This document shows, piece by piece, positions 30,632 through 40,321 of a stretch of 64,000 bases of DNA. Location: the NCBI GenBank assembly GCA_023205875.1, contig CP060758.1:372001-436000 (forward strand), written 5' to 3'. The notes under the pieces were generated by a model. That model was not told where the DNA came from. It saw only the letters and a program-made list of their open reading frames with translations, and searched no databases. This DNA comes from Chloropicon primus (Eukaryota; Chlorophyta; Chloropicophyceae; Chloropicales; Chloropicaceae). Numbering within the stretch: the stretch's first letter is position 1; the number at the start of each line of letters is the position of its first letter. A program made the translations under genes and the position numbers.

Positions 30632-32134
30632 ATGTTGCGAGGGTGCGACGGGTTGCTGTCGCCTCCTGAGGCCAAAGGTGGTGCAGCAGCAGCAGCAGCC
30701 TCGGCCGCTTCCCTGGAGGACGACGGGGGCCTGATGATGGACATGTTCATGATCAAGGACAAGAACGGGGAGGAGATGTTCGACACGTCGGAGATCGACT
30801 TTTACGACCTGCTGGGGCTGGACGAGTACGACCTGGACGAGTCCTCCCCGAACAACGCGTCGTCCAGGAGCCTGGGCAGCTCGTACGGCCACAGCGACTA
30901 CACGGGCGCGAGCCCCCAGCAGGAACCCCGCGACAACAACAACGACAACAGTGCCCCGACGCTCAAGTTCAGGGAGTTCCAGCGCCCCGTCTCCGCGAGC
31001 TACTACAGGACCCAGAGCTTCGCGGCGGACCAGGCCACTTGGAGGGAGGACCTCGAGCTGGACTACCTGCAGTCCTCGCCGCCGAGGCCGACGAGGTCCT
31101 TGTCCTGCCCGGAGAGCCACGCTTCGGGGCAGGACAGCATCTTCGTGTACGAGGACCCCCTGCAGGCGGCCTTCCGGGGTCCCGGGGCGGGGCCGGGGCA
31201 GCCCGGCGGGAACCCCAGGGCCCTCCGGGACCACAGCGTGGACGGGTCGTCGACGATGATGAGCCAGTACAACGCCTACCTCCAGCAGTACCCGGGCTAC
31301 GCCGGGGAGGGGGAGCTCCGCATCCACAAGGGGACGGTGATCGCACCGCCGGGGGGCGCTCCCGCTGCCAAGGCCAAGGCCAAGGGCAAGCCCAAGTCGT
31401 CGGCCTCCGCCGCCGCCGCCGCCGCCGAGAAGAAGGAGAAGAAGAAGAAGGCTCCCGCCAGGAGCAGGTCCTCCAGGTTCAGGGGCGTCACGAAGCACAG
31501 GAGGAGCGGCAGGTGGGAGGCGCACATCTGGGTGAGGGAGACAGGGAAGCAGGTCTACCTCGGCGGTTACGAGCGGGAGGATCACGCGGCCGAGGCGTTC
31601 GACGTCGCTGCCCTCAAGTGCAAGGGGAGCAAGGCCAAGATCAACTTTGAGATCCAAAAGTACGAGGAGCTCCTCAAGTACATCCACACCATCACCCTGG
31701 ACGAGCTGGTCATGGCGGTCAGGAGGCAGTCCCAGGGCTTCGCCAGGGGGTCGAGCAAGTTCAGGGGCGTGACCAGGCACCCGAACGGGCGCTGGGAGGC
31801 CCGAATCGGCATGCCTGGGTCCAAGCACATTTACCTCGGGCTCTTCAACGAGGAGCAGGAGGCGGCTCGGGCCTACGACAGGGCCCTCGTGAAACTGAGA
31901 GGCGGCCAGGCCGCGACGAACTTTTCCCTGTCCAACTATAACGAGCAGCTTAAGGAGTACCACCTCGACCAGCACCAGGGCATTCTGGCCAACTCGACCG
32001 CCGCCAAGTCCGCGGCTGCGGCAGGTGCCCCCCCCTCGTCGAAGGGCGACGCCGCCAAAGCCAGTAACACCACTCAAGCAGCAGAGATCTCGCTGTCCAA
32101 GACCATCGCGGACCACGCCGCCAAGTGCATTTGA
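30632..32134 (+). CDS. Double-AP2 domain transcription factor (ANT/WRI1-like architecture)
   Basis: 500 residues, no intron. Two AP2 domains lie at about 283-345 (SRFRGVTKHRRSGRWEAHIW, YLGGYEREDHAAEAFD) and 374-435 (SKFRGVTRHPNGRWEARIG, YLGLFNEEQEAARAYDRA). They are separated by a ~25-residue linker with LDELVMAVRRQSQGFARGSS, which corresponds to the conserved linker of plant AP2-subfamily proteins (AP2, ANT, WRI1). The N-terminal 280 residues are acidic, Ser/Gln/Gly-rich and could be an activation domain; a basic KKEKKKKAPARSRSS stretch just before AP2-1 is a likely nuclear localisation signal. In plants relatives control development and plastid fatty-acid synthesis. TGTAA at 32213-32217. 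Confidence 0.93.
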   Translation: MLRGCDGLLSPPEAKGGAAAAAASAASLEDDGGLMMDMFMIKDKNGEEMFDTSEIDFYDLLGLDEYDLDESSPNNASSRSLGSSYGHSDYTGASPQQEPRDNNNDNSAPTLKFREFQRPVSASYYRTQSFAADQATWREDLELDYLQSSPPRPTRSLSCPESHASGQDSIFVYEDPLQAAFRGPGAGPGQPGGNPRALRDHSVDGSSTMMSQYNAYLQQYPGYAGEGELRIHKGTVIAPPGGAPAAKAKAKGKPKSSASAAAAAAEKKEKKKKAPARSRSSRFRGVTKHRRSGRWEAHIWVRETGKQVYLGGYEREDHAAEAFDVAALKCKGSKAKINFEIQKYEELLKYIHTITLDELVMAVRRQSQGFARGSSKFRGVTRHPNGRWEARIGMPGSKHIYLGLFNEEQEAARAYDRALVKLRGGQAATNFSLSNYNEQLKEYHLDQHQGILANSTAAKSAAAAGAPPSSKGDAAKASNTTQAAEISLSKTIADHAAKCI

Positions 32135-32383
32135 TGGACGGCACGAGCTTGGCTCGGCCTTGGGACTTCTGCTGCGTACATGACTTTCGGTAAAAAAAAA
32201 AAGAATCTTTGTTGTAAAATCGAAAAGGGTAGCTTCTTTGTGTCTTTCTGAGTTGACCACCGCCACCATCGATCGAGGACTCCATCCGCTCGACCCCGCC
32301 CCGCCCTCTGACGACGAATCCTCCGCCAATGGTGGGTGAATGAATTGTTGAATTGTCGTCGTTGTCGCTGTCGTCGTGCCCCT

Positions 32384-32909
32384 TCATCCTTCATCATCCC
32401 TTGCCTTGGTTGCTACTTCGGTTTCCTGAAGCTCAAAGGTCATCTTGACGCGACCCTCCTCCTCCTCCATCTCTGCTTCCAAGCTGTAAGACGCCACCCG
32501 GCCCCCGAACGTGGGAAGGAGCTTGAACCAACCCACGATGGGTATGACAGTCAGCCGGAACAAGATGGTGTCAAACGTGCTGCCCAGAGTCTTGGACTGG
32601 CAATCGATCATTTGGGTCACGAGGCCAACCGTGCTCGCTCCCCAGGACATGACTTGCAGCTCGTGAAGACGGAAGAACAGCGTCGCGGAGGGCGCGGCAG
32701 TGAACTCGTCGCTCCAGGGCGCGCCCGTCCATCGATTCCGAGATCACCATGATGAAAGGCGAGCACCTGAAGAGTTGTGATGTGCTGTACACCAGCTCCT
32801 AGCTCCCGTTCTGGGCCGATGCGTCCGAGGCAAGCAGGTCTCCGCCTCCCTGGTCCTTGATCATCTCGCCTTGAGGGGACCTCCTGATTTCTCCCTTCCG
32901 CTGAGACAT
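32384..32909 (-). pseudogene. Probable relic of a PAP/fibrillin-family gene
   Basis: On the minus strand ATG 32909 opens a frame that runs to a TAG exactly where the fibrillin motif N-G-x-W-E-L-V-Y expects Trp; the frame continues as ELVYSTSQLFRCSPF. Similarity then shifts by one nucleotide near 32728 into a frame with DEFTAAPSATLFFRLHELQV, GLVTQMID and GWFKLLPTFGGRVASYSLEA, ending at 32384. So a plastid-lipid-associated protein gene with one stop and one frameshift. An alternative splice reading (acceptor at the TAG and a 55-nt intron) would restore a frame but uses weak sites. No transit peptide is obvious. Confidence 0.45.
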
Positions 32910-32939
32910 AACGGGCGAGCACGAGGGCGAACGAGGACG

Positions 32940-33060
32940 AGGATTGGGACTGGAGCAGTGAGGAGAACCCAAGATCGGACGAGGATTCGCACTGGAGCAG
33001 CGGGGAGAACCCAGGATCGGACGAGGATTCGCACTGGAGCAGCGAGAGTGAATATGAAGA
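32940..33060 (+). repeat. 42-bp tandem repeat (about 2.7 copies)
   Basis: Units of 42 bp of the form GAGGATTCGCACTGGAGCAG ... CAGGATCGGAC. The length is a multiple of three, and both strands stay open: the plus strand would encode S-D-E-D-S-H-W-S-S repeats ending ESEYEDDY then stop at 33070, the minus strand C-S-S-A-N-P-R-P repeats. No start codon joins the plus frame without splicing, so I do not call a gene. Confidence 0.7.
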
Positions 33061-33526
33061 TGATTACTAGACACAGCAGGAGAGCAACATTCTTCTTCCT
33101 CTTCTTTTAAGTCCTGATCCGCAGGGGCTGCCTCGAAGTGGCGGACATGAAGTATCACAAGGAAATCAAAGATTGGATCCGATCTCACGTACTCGTGGGC
33201 ACTCCCCCCCCCCCGTCCTGAAGGGGGCCTGTCCTGTCAGAGAGAGAGGAGAGGGAGAGGGAGAGGAGAAACACTTTTGGTTCCCCCCTACCTGTCTCAC
33301 CGAAACTGTGAAAATCCCAGTAAAATGCATTTCATGTACCGAAGATCTTCACCAATTGCGGCGGCCCCGCAAGATGGAATTTGCACTCGCCGTTCGCCGT
33401 TCAAAATCGAGAAAGAGAGCGGCTGAGAGGCGATCGGAGGGAGCGGAGGCGATCGATCGATCGCAGCGACGACGACGACGACCGAGGCAGAGAGAGCGAG
33501 AGAGCGAGAGAGCGGGAAGCAGAAGG

Positions 33527-35065
33527 ATGTTCGGCGGAGGTTTCTTCGGGGGTATGCCGGGCATGGACGCCCGCATGCCGAAAAGGGGCGACAGCACAAA
33601 GTACTACGACCTCCTCGGGGTGGACAAGAACGCCACCGAGACGGAGCTCAAGAAGGCGTACCGTAAGCTTTCCATGAAGCACCACCCGGATAAAGGTAGG
33701 CGACCGACGACTCGACGGAAACGTCTGGGGAGAGCGTTACGAACGCGCGCGTCCCCCTTTCCCTGTCTATATCTCTTCTCTCGTGCGCGCGGTTTCTTCC
33801 TTCCTCGCGAACGCCAAGCCGCTGACGAGAAGATCGACGTTTCGTTTTTCTCTCCTCTCGTGCTGACGTTGTTGATGATGTTGTTGATGACGCACGAATG
33901 AATGAATGAATGAATGAATGACTACGAAGGTGGTGATCCGGAGCACTTCAAGAAGATCAACGAGGCGTACGACGTGCTCAAGGACGAGGAGAAGCGTCGG
34001 ATCTACGACGACTACGGGGAGGATGCTTTGAAGGAGGGCATGGGAGGAGGAGGTGGAGGCGCGAGCAGTATGGCGGATCTGTTCGATATGATGAGCGGTG
34101 GAGGCGGAGGCCGAAGGAGGGGACCCGAGAAGGGGGAGCCGATCGTGCACAAGCTGAAGTGCAGCTTGGCGGAGATGTTCAACGGAGCGACGAGGAAGCT
34201 TGCTTTGACGAGGAAGTCCCAGTGCAAGGCATGCAAGGGTGCAGGTACGAAGACAGGCAAGTCGTACACTTGCAAGACGTGCAACGGGACTGGCATGCAG
34301 GTCCACATCAGGCAGCTGGGCCCCGGAATGATCCAGCAGATGCAAAGCAAGTGTAGCGCCTGCGGGGGCATCGGCACGATGGTCCCGGAGGACGACAAGT
34401 GCCCAAGCTGCAACGGAAAGAAGTTCATTACGGAGAAGAAGATCTTCGAGGTTGTGATCGAGGCTGGCATGAAGCACGGGCAAAAGATCGTCATGAAGGG
34501 CGAGGCGGGTTACACCCAGCCCGGCGTTGCCCCTGGCGACCTCGTCTTCATCCTAGAGCAGAAGGAGCACGAGGTGTTCAGCCGCAAGAGCGCGGACCTC
34601 CTGATGACGAAAACGATCACCCTGACCGAGGCCCTCTGCGGCTACATGTTCGAGGTGGACCAGCTCGACGGAAGGAAGCTTGTAGTCCAGGCCAAGCCAG
34701 GCGAGAAGGTCACGAAGCCCGACTCTTGGGTCTGTATCAACGACGAGGGAATGCCTGTGCACCAGGCTCCCTTCCAGAAGGGAAACCTTTACATAAACTT
34801 GCAGGTCAAGTTCCCAACCAAGATCAGCGAGGCGGAGTGCGCCAAACTGAGAGAGATTCTGCCGCAGAACTGCTCGTACAACCCCGAGGAGGCCGACGCG
34901 ATGGAGGAGGCGGACGAGGACAGGGAGAACGTCAAGACGAGGGAGGTCAACATTGAACAGGAACTGAAGAACAGGAGAGACTTTGGAAAGTCTCACAACT
35001 ACAACGACTCTTCCGATGATGAGGACGGCAGGGGAGGGCAGAGAGTCCAGTGTCATCAGCAGTAA
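33527..35065 (+). CDS. Type I (DNAJA) Hsp40 co-chaperone
   Basis: Exons 33527-33695 and 33930-35065 join in phase 1 (G|GT) to 434 residues. J domain at about 25-85 with the HPD triad (HHPDKGG spans the splice junction), a Gly-rich segment, then the zinc-finger domain with four C-x2-C-x-G-x-G motifs ([32 protein letters not shown]) and the C-terminal substrate-binding domains. The protein ends CHQQ, a possible CaaX farnesylation box as in DNAJA1/2 and yeast Ydj1, so a cytosolic, ER-surface-associated Hsp70 partner. The N-terminal 20 residues are Gly/Met-rich. The intron ends in an AATG run (33897-33920). Confidence 0.95.
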
Positions 35066-35259
35066 GAATTTTTTTTCCACAAAACCAAACCATTTAAAAC
35101 GTCACTTGTACTTCTAGAATCATTATCGTTTACGTTTGCCACCATCATCCCCTCCTCTTGTCCTCCCGCCCCGACAGGAGCCTGGTGCCCCCTCCACCTC
35201 CGCGGGCCAAACAAGAGGAGGGGCGATCCTCGCGCGCCAAACAAAGGCAGGAAGTGCTA

Positions 35260-36738
35260 ATGATGGAGACGGAGGTCGAGGGAGCCAAGCAACAGGACCC
35301 TGTGGGCCTTACGCTTACCCTGGTCACCCTCAAGGGCGAGCAGAAGGTCGAGTCGGTTCCGCAGGACGCGACGGTGGACCAACTCCGTGACCTCTTCCAT
35401 GAAGCGAGCGAGGCAAGCGGACTGGAGTGTCCTTGTCCAGAGAAGCAGCGGGTGGTGTACCAAGGGAAGGAGATCAGGGACTGCACCTTGGAGCAAGCGG
35501 GGATCTCCGACGGGTGCTCCGTCGTCGTCGTCGAGAGGCGTGACTTGGTCACGAGGTGCAGTCCCGTCGTGGACAAGAGTCCAGCCAAGGAATGGATCCA
35601 GGAGATGACGACCAAGCTCGCGGAGCAGAAAGGGAACATAGTGAGTCGTTCGGGTGTCATGGGAACCGGTGGGCACGATAGGAGCACGGCGGCGTCGATC
35701 AATGACATCCAGCAGCTTCTGAACGCCATCACGACGGACACGGACCGCACCGATGGATCCATTCGGAGCAACGCCTTGAGGCATGACCCCATCACGCTTT
35801 GGGGTTTGGGGTCGGGGGAGAGGGGGGAGAGCGAGGGGTCCACTGGGGAGGAGGACAACCTGGAAGAGGTGGAGGGCGACGGCCTCCTCTCCGCCGAGCT
35901 GGAGTCGACGGGTGACGAGCAGGTGCAGTTGCCCGAGGCGGACCCGACCAAGCTGAGCCGTCTAATGGAAATGGGGTTCAGCGAGACCCTGGCGAGGAAG
36001 GCCCTGATCCTGAGGCACAACAACTTGGACGCCGCGATGGACTGGGTGTTCGAGCACCAAGACGACCCGGACGCCGAGACGCCGCTGACAGAGGCCCAGC
36101 TTCGGAGGATCGCCGTGTCGAGGCGGAGGCACAGGAGACACAGGAGGAGGTTTCGACGGAGCTGGCCCCGGAGCGACGTCGCCGTGGACCAAGACCTCGT
36201 GACGCAGCTTGGGGAGATGGGCTTCAGCGAGAGCCTCTCCAGGTTCGCGCTGGGAACGTTCAACAACAACATGGAGCTGGCCTGCCAGTGGCTGCTGGCG
36301 AGCGCGGACGACTTTGAGTCCGACCCCGAGTTGGACAACAGCCCGCGGCAGAACGAAGGCAGTGACGAAGACGACGACGGCGCCCAGCAAGGGGGTGTGG
36401 AGACGGAGACGAGCGCGAGTCAGATCGTTCAAGACTTGCAGGACTTGGGGCTGAGGCTGAGGGGGCACGCTCTCCCGGACTCGGGTCTAAGGCTGAGGGG
36501 CCTCGGATCGAGCCCCTCTTTGCAGCAAGAGAGGCTCATGCACGCGTTCCAGGCCATGATAGAAAACCCCAGGGAGGCGAGGAGCTACCTCACGGACCCC
36601 GAAATAGGCCCGATACTGCTGCAAGTCCAGAGAGCTCAGAGAGTGAGCTCGGGAATCACCCCGATGTCCCAGTCGAACGCCGCGGAGAGCACGGACAGCC
36701 CGGGGCAAGAGGACTCCCCAGGGGGCAGCGAAGGTTAG
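35260..36738 (+). CDS. UBAC1: UBAC1-like ubiquitin-like/UBA protein
   Basis: 492 residues, no intron; start at the first ATG of the frame (35260, another ATG follows directly). Ubiquitin-like domain at about 15-95 (LTLTLVTLKGEQ to SVVVVERRD), UBA domain 1 at about 228-272 (KLSRLMEMGFSETLARKAL), UBA 2 at about 307-350 (LVTQLGEMGFSESLSRFAL) and a C-terminal STI1-like segment at about 425-465 (MHAFQAMIENPREARSYL). This order matches UBAC1 (KPC2), the substrate-shuttling subunit of the KPC ubiquitin ligase; a diverged ubiquilin or Dsk2 is the alternative but those have one UBA. It starts 194 bp after the DnaJ stop on the same strand. Confidence 0.82.
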   Translation: MMETEVEGAKQQDPVGLTLTLVTLKGEQKVESVPQDATVDQLRDLFHEASEASGLECPCPEKQRVVYQGKEIRDCTLEQAGISDGCSVVVVERRDLVTRCSPVVDKSPAKEWIQEMTTKLAEQKGNIVSRSGVMGTGGHDRSTAASINDIQQLLNAITTDTDRTDGSIRSNALRHDPITLWGLGSGERGESEGSTGEEDNLEEVEGDGLLSAELESTGDEQVQLPEADPTKLSRLMEMGFSETLARKALILRHNNLDAAMDWVFEHQDDPDAETPLTEAQLRRIAVSRRRHRRHRRRFRRSWPRSDVAVDQDLVTQLGEMGFSESLSRFALGTFNNNMELACQWLLASADDFESDPELDNSPRQNEGSDEDDDGAQQGGVETETSASQIVQDLQDLGLRLRGHALPDSGLRLRGLGSSPSLQQERLMHAFQAMIENPREARSYLTDPEIGPILLQVQRAQRVSSGITPMSQSNAAESTDSPGQEDSPGGSEG

Positions 36739-36956
36739 AGACAAGTTTTTGTTATCGATTTATTAAGATCTTGGTTTTTTCTTCTTAACGTACAGTTAAT
36801 TTCGCGTATTTTATTATTCCTCACAACGCACAACAACGACATTGCGCTCTCGCGCTCTCTTAAAAGTTACACACATGAAGCACAGGGACATCAAAAAGAA
36901 AGAACTGTCCAGATAAGTGAAGCTTCAAGATCCTCTTCCTCCGCGGACCAACCGAA

Positions 36957-37697
36957 TTACCTCTTCTTTCCGTAAGGAGTTCTGGATCTAGTCTGTGGAG
37001 GAGAGACGGCCCTGCTCTTGGAGGCGGACCTCCTTGGGGTCCTGGCAGGGGACTTGACGCGCTTCGACGCTGGGGACTTGGCCCTGGATGGGGACTTGGC
37101 CCTGGTTGGGGACTTGGCAGGGGTCTTCTTCTTGGAGCTGGTGGCGGTCTTCCTGGTTGGAGACCTAGCCCTCGATGGAGACTTGGCCCTGGCTGGAGTT
37201 CTGGAGGAAGGAAGTCAGGAGGCAAGGGTCAGAACACTCGGCGGGCAACGGCGACACGACTTCAAGGGCACTTACTTCTTCGGCGTCTTGGTTGGGCTCT
37301 TAACGCTGGACCTTCTGGTGGTTCTGGTTGGACTCTGCGTGGTCCGGTCCAGAACAACGAAAATAGTAACAGGAAAACACTTTTGTGTCAGCAAAACACT
37401 CCCAAACGTTCAAGAGCCAGGAAGGCGCGCAATGGAACTCACCTTTGGCTCGTCTTCGTCTTCGCCCCATACCTTTGGCGCTTTGGTCTCCCTGACGGAA
37501 CGTCTCGTTGGCTTTCCGCTCGACGAGGTCGCCTTCTTCTTCGAGGATCCCTTCTTCGCCTTTCCTCCTCCCTTCTCCTGGTACGTGAACAGGAAGAAGC
37601 AGGTGTACAAGAGCATGGCGATTCCCACGGCCAAGGGAACCGCAACCTCGACCTGCATAATTTGGTCGATATCCGCCATCGACATCATGTTCTTCAT
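36957..37697 (-). CDS. Membrane-anchored basic S/T-P-x-K/R repeat protein A
   Basis: Exons 37697-37443, 37334-37276 and 37200-36957 join (phases 0 and 2) to 185 residues. The N-terminus has one hydrophobic segment (VAVPLAVGIAMLLYTCFFLF), then Lys/Gly-rich sequence, an acidic VWGEDEDEP patch and about 95 residues of SPTR, SPSR, SPAR, TPAK motifs, ending RSRTPYGKKR. S/T-P-x-K/R repeats bind the DNA minor groove in histone H1 and sperm H2B tails and are CDK sites. A nuclear-envelope protein tethering chromatin is the natural guess, as for LBR, but is inference. The stop codon overlaps a donor-like AG|GTAATT. TGTAA at 36871-36867. A paralogue lies at 38923-39729. Confidence 0.82.
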
Positions 37698-38922
37698 CTC
37701 TTCCAAGCACACGAACGACACTCGCTCCTCCCTTCCTCGCTCCTTACAATTCAATGCCTAGCTGGCAACGAACGAACGCCATGAGAAAACCAACCGTTTC
37801 ATTTCAGAACAAATGAACCAAAAGGAAGAAAGAAGAGAAAAGAAGAGAAGAAAAAGGAACTCAAGGGAGTTCTTGGTCGTACCTCGTGATGCGGCGTTTG
37901 TTTGTCCGTCCGTCAATTGGTTGGGTACCTTGTTTGCCTTGCGTTGTTTCCGTTTGGTCGCGACCGCAGGCTTTCTTCTTCTTCCCCCTTTCTGTATCTG
38001 TCATTTTACAAAAGAACTTCCAACGGTCAGGAGGCCAGGGGAGGGAGAAGCGGAGACCGAGGAAGGAGGGAGGAGAGAGGGGAGGATGTCCGCGTCCAGG
38101 GGAAGAGGAAGAGAGAGGGGTCACTGATCAGATGAGTTCGTTACTCATCTCTTGTGGTGTGCGATGGATTGTGCCTTGGCATGATGAGAGATGTCAGACG
38201 AGCAGGAGGGCGAGGGGAGAAGCGGAGACCGAGGAAGGAGGGAGGAGAGAGGGGAGGATGTCCGCGTCTAGGGGAAGAGGAAGAGAGAGGGGTCACTGAT
38301 CAGATGAGTTCGTTACTCATCTCTTGTGGTGTGCGATGGATTGTGCCTTGGCATGATGAGAGATGTCATGTCAGACGAGCAGGAGGGCGAGGGGAGAAGC
38401 GGAGACCGAGGAAGGAGGGGAAGAGGATGTGGGTGTGGGTCGCTGATCGGATCATTCATCGTCCCTTTATTTCTGTCATGGGATTGCACCTTTGGATGTG
38501 AGAGATGCAATACGATCAGAGGAGGACGAGGAGGGAGAGAGAGGGGGGAAGGGAGGAGGAAGGCGAGGTTGTGGGTCCAGGGGAAGAGGTCGGGCTTCGT
38601 TGGCATTCCGTGCGTCCCTTGGCGCTTTATGCCTTGGGACAGGAGAGGAAACAGGAAGAGAAAGACGATGGAGACCGCCTGAGAAGGTGATCAGACTGGG
38701 GGACGCCCCATCATCGGATGAGGAGGGGGACGAGGATTCTCCTGCTCCTCCGTGCGTAAGGCTGCCGGGGTGGCTCTCGTGCTGGGATCATCCTGGTCAC
38801 AAATCGGATCTCCTGTTATTACTTTACGCAATTAATTTACCTTTCCGACCCAGAGATGATGCAAAGAGTGTGTGGCTCACGGACAAGGACGTCCTTCCCC
38901 TAAACGCCTTCCGGAGCGCGCC
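37698..38922. other. Long spacer between the two paralogous basic-repeat genes
   Basis: 1.2 kb, GA-rich on the plus strand. Holds the promoter of gene A and the 3' end of gene B. Its core is a ~172-bp tandem repeat listed separately; further GGAGGA-rich sequence runs to about 38700. Open frames are low complexity and lack convincing starts. Confidence 0.5.
38035..38430 (+). repeat. ~172-bp tandem repeat, about 2.3 copies
   Basis: The word GAAGCGGAGACCGAGGAAGG recurs at about 38046, 38218 and 38395, giving periods of 172 and 177 bp; the longer one has an extra ATGTC. Each unit also contains GATCAGATGAGTTCG and GGATTGTGCCTTGGCATGATG. Copies 1 and 2 look nearly identical. Confidence 0.85.
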
Positions 38923-39729
38923 TTACCTCTTCTTGCCGTAAGGCGTCCTGGACCTCGTCTTTGGCGGAGACATGCTCTTCGCCCTCTTGCCCTTGGATGG
39001 GGTCCTCGCTGGGGACTTGGACTTCGCTGGAGTCTTCTTCGCGCTCGTGGCCGTCCTTCTCGTTGGAGATCTCGCCCTGGATGGGGACTTGGACTTGGCC
39101 CTGGACTTGGCAGGGGTCCTGTGAGCGACAAAAAGAAATGTGGTCAGCACACCGATGACGCCTTCTCCTGCAGATGCAGGGGGGAGGGGAGGAAAAGAGT
39201 CAATTGCTTACTTTTTGGGCGTCTTCGCAGGGCTCTTCACTCTGACAGTTGCCCTCTTCTTGGCTCTAGATGGAGTCTTCGTCTCGACCTGCTGCCGCAG
39301 TGGGAGCGTGGAAACAAATTGCAAACTTCGTGTCAAAAATCTAAAGAGCAGTGGTTGATGCTCTGCCGCCCTCTCTCTCTCTCTGTCTCTCTCTCTCTCT
39401 TTCACACACACACACACACACTTACCTGCTCGTCGTCGTCGTCGGGGCTCCAGACCTTGGTCTTCTTCGCTGACCTGCCATGGGAAAAGGACGTGAAGAC
39501 TCTCTCGTCAGCGTCGTCACACCATGAGGGAGAGTCAGAGGGTGAAATCAAAATCTTACCTCGAGGACCGCCTAGTGGGCTCGGCATCTTCCTCTTCCGA
39601 CTTGTGCTTAGCCGCTTTCCCTCCTCCAGCAAGGAACTTCCTGGAGAGGAGGTAGACCGCTCCAATGACGTTCAGCAGCGCTAGCCCGACATACTCCGGC
39701 ACGAGTCCGTGAAAGAAAGAACACACCAT
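38923..39729 (-). CDS. Membrane-anchored basic S/T-P-x-K/R repeat protein B
   Basis: Exons 39729-39560, 39474-39426, 39288-39212 and 39118-38923 join (phases 2, 0, 2) to 163 residues. Same plan as gene A: one hydrophobic segment (YVGLALLNVIGAVYLLS), basic/acidic PTRRSSRSAKKTKVW and DDDDE, then SPAK, SPSR, SPTR, SPAR repeats ending RSRTPYGKKR. The ~62-residue tails align clearly, so the two are tandem paralogues. B has an extra intron where A is continuous. Exon 3 has a NAGNAG acceptor (CAGCAG), so a one-Gln length variant may exist. The stop overlaps a strong donor-like AGAG|GTAAGG. Role inferred as for A. Confidence 0.82.
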
Positions 39730-40321
39730 CTCAACACACAGTCTTCCAAAACTCACTCCGGCAAACCCAACACCTTCACTTGTCCCAACCCCGCAAAGAT
39801 GGAATCTTTTTGTCCACAAAATCAAAAGAAAAGAAAAGAAAAAAAGCAAAATAAAACAGAACAGAGGCAAAGATGGAATGCACCCTTCCAATCCAATGCC
39901 CTTCTCTCCTCTCTCTCCCTCTCTGTCTGTCTGTGTGCGAGCGTCCTGCCTACGTCCCAATGCCTTCCTTTCCCCCTGAGAAAACCGTTGAATCCAAAAA
40001 AAAATCATTCGCGGAAATTCAAATTTCAACGGTAAGTTCAAGACGTTCAAGACGCTGCAGCTCTCCCCATCACGTGAGACGAGGCATTGACTCCCTTGGT
40101 CGAGAGGCTTCATCTCTCTTGTTGGTTTTGCTCCTGAAGGCTTGGCGGAACCCACCGACGACTACACGTGACGCGACGCGACAGGACGGGACGGCAGAGA
40201 GAGACTCTTCGACTTTTTTTTTCTTCCAGGAGGAGGAGAGGTTGTTTGTTGTTGGGATTATTAGGACGTGCCTTCCTTCCAGCCAGTTGAGCGAGTGTTG
40301 AGGTTGGTTTTGTTGAAGAAG
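39730..40321. other. Divergent intergenic region
   Basis: 592 bp between gene B (minus) and the REEP/HVA22 gene (plus). A-rich stretches (39826-39860, 39995-40005), a CT tract (39903-39930) and a TTTTTTTTCTTCCAG acceptor-like site at 40216-40230 that could end a 5'-UTR intron of the plus gene. No other gene seen. Confidence 0.45.

Larger units (their letters stand above)
32135..33526. other. Spacer between double-AP2 and DnaJ genes
   Basis: Apart from the fibrillin relic and the 42-bp tandem repeat listed separately, I see a poly-A run near 32191-32200, a poly-C run of 11 at 33204-33214, GA-rich sequence at 33240-33270 and a GAGC/GA run (33490-33513) leading into the DnaJ start. A good splice acceptor (TTCTTCCTCTTCTTTTAAG, ending 33110) is followed by an open stretch on the plus strand to about 33231, possibly an unrecognised exon. 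Confidence 0.4.

Noticed and set aside
38492-38941. 149-codon plus-strand frame between the paralogue genes
   Set aside because: No ATG start, runs through GA-rich repeat and into the antisense of gene B's last exon.
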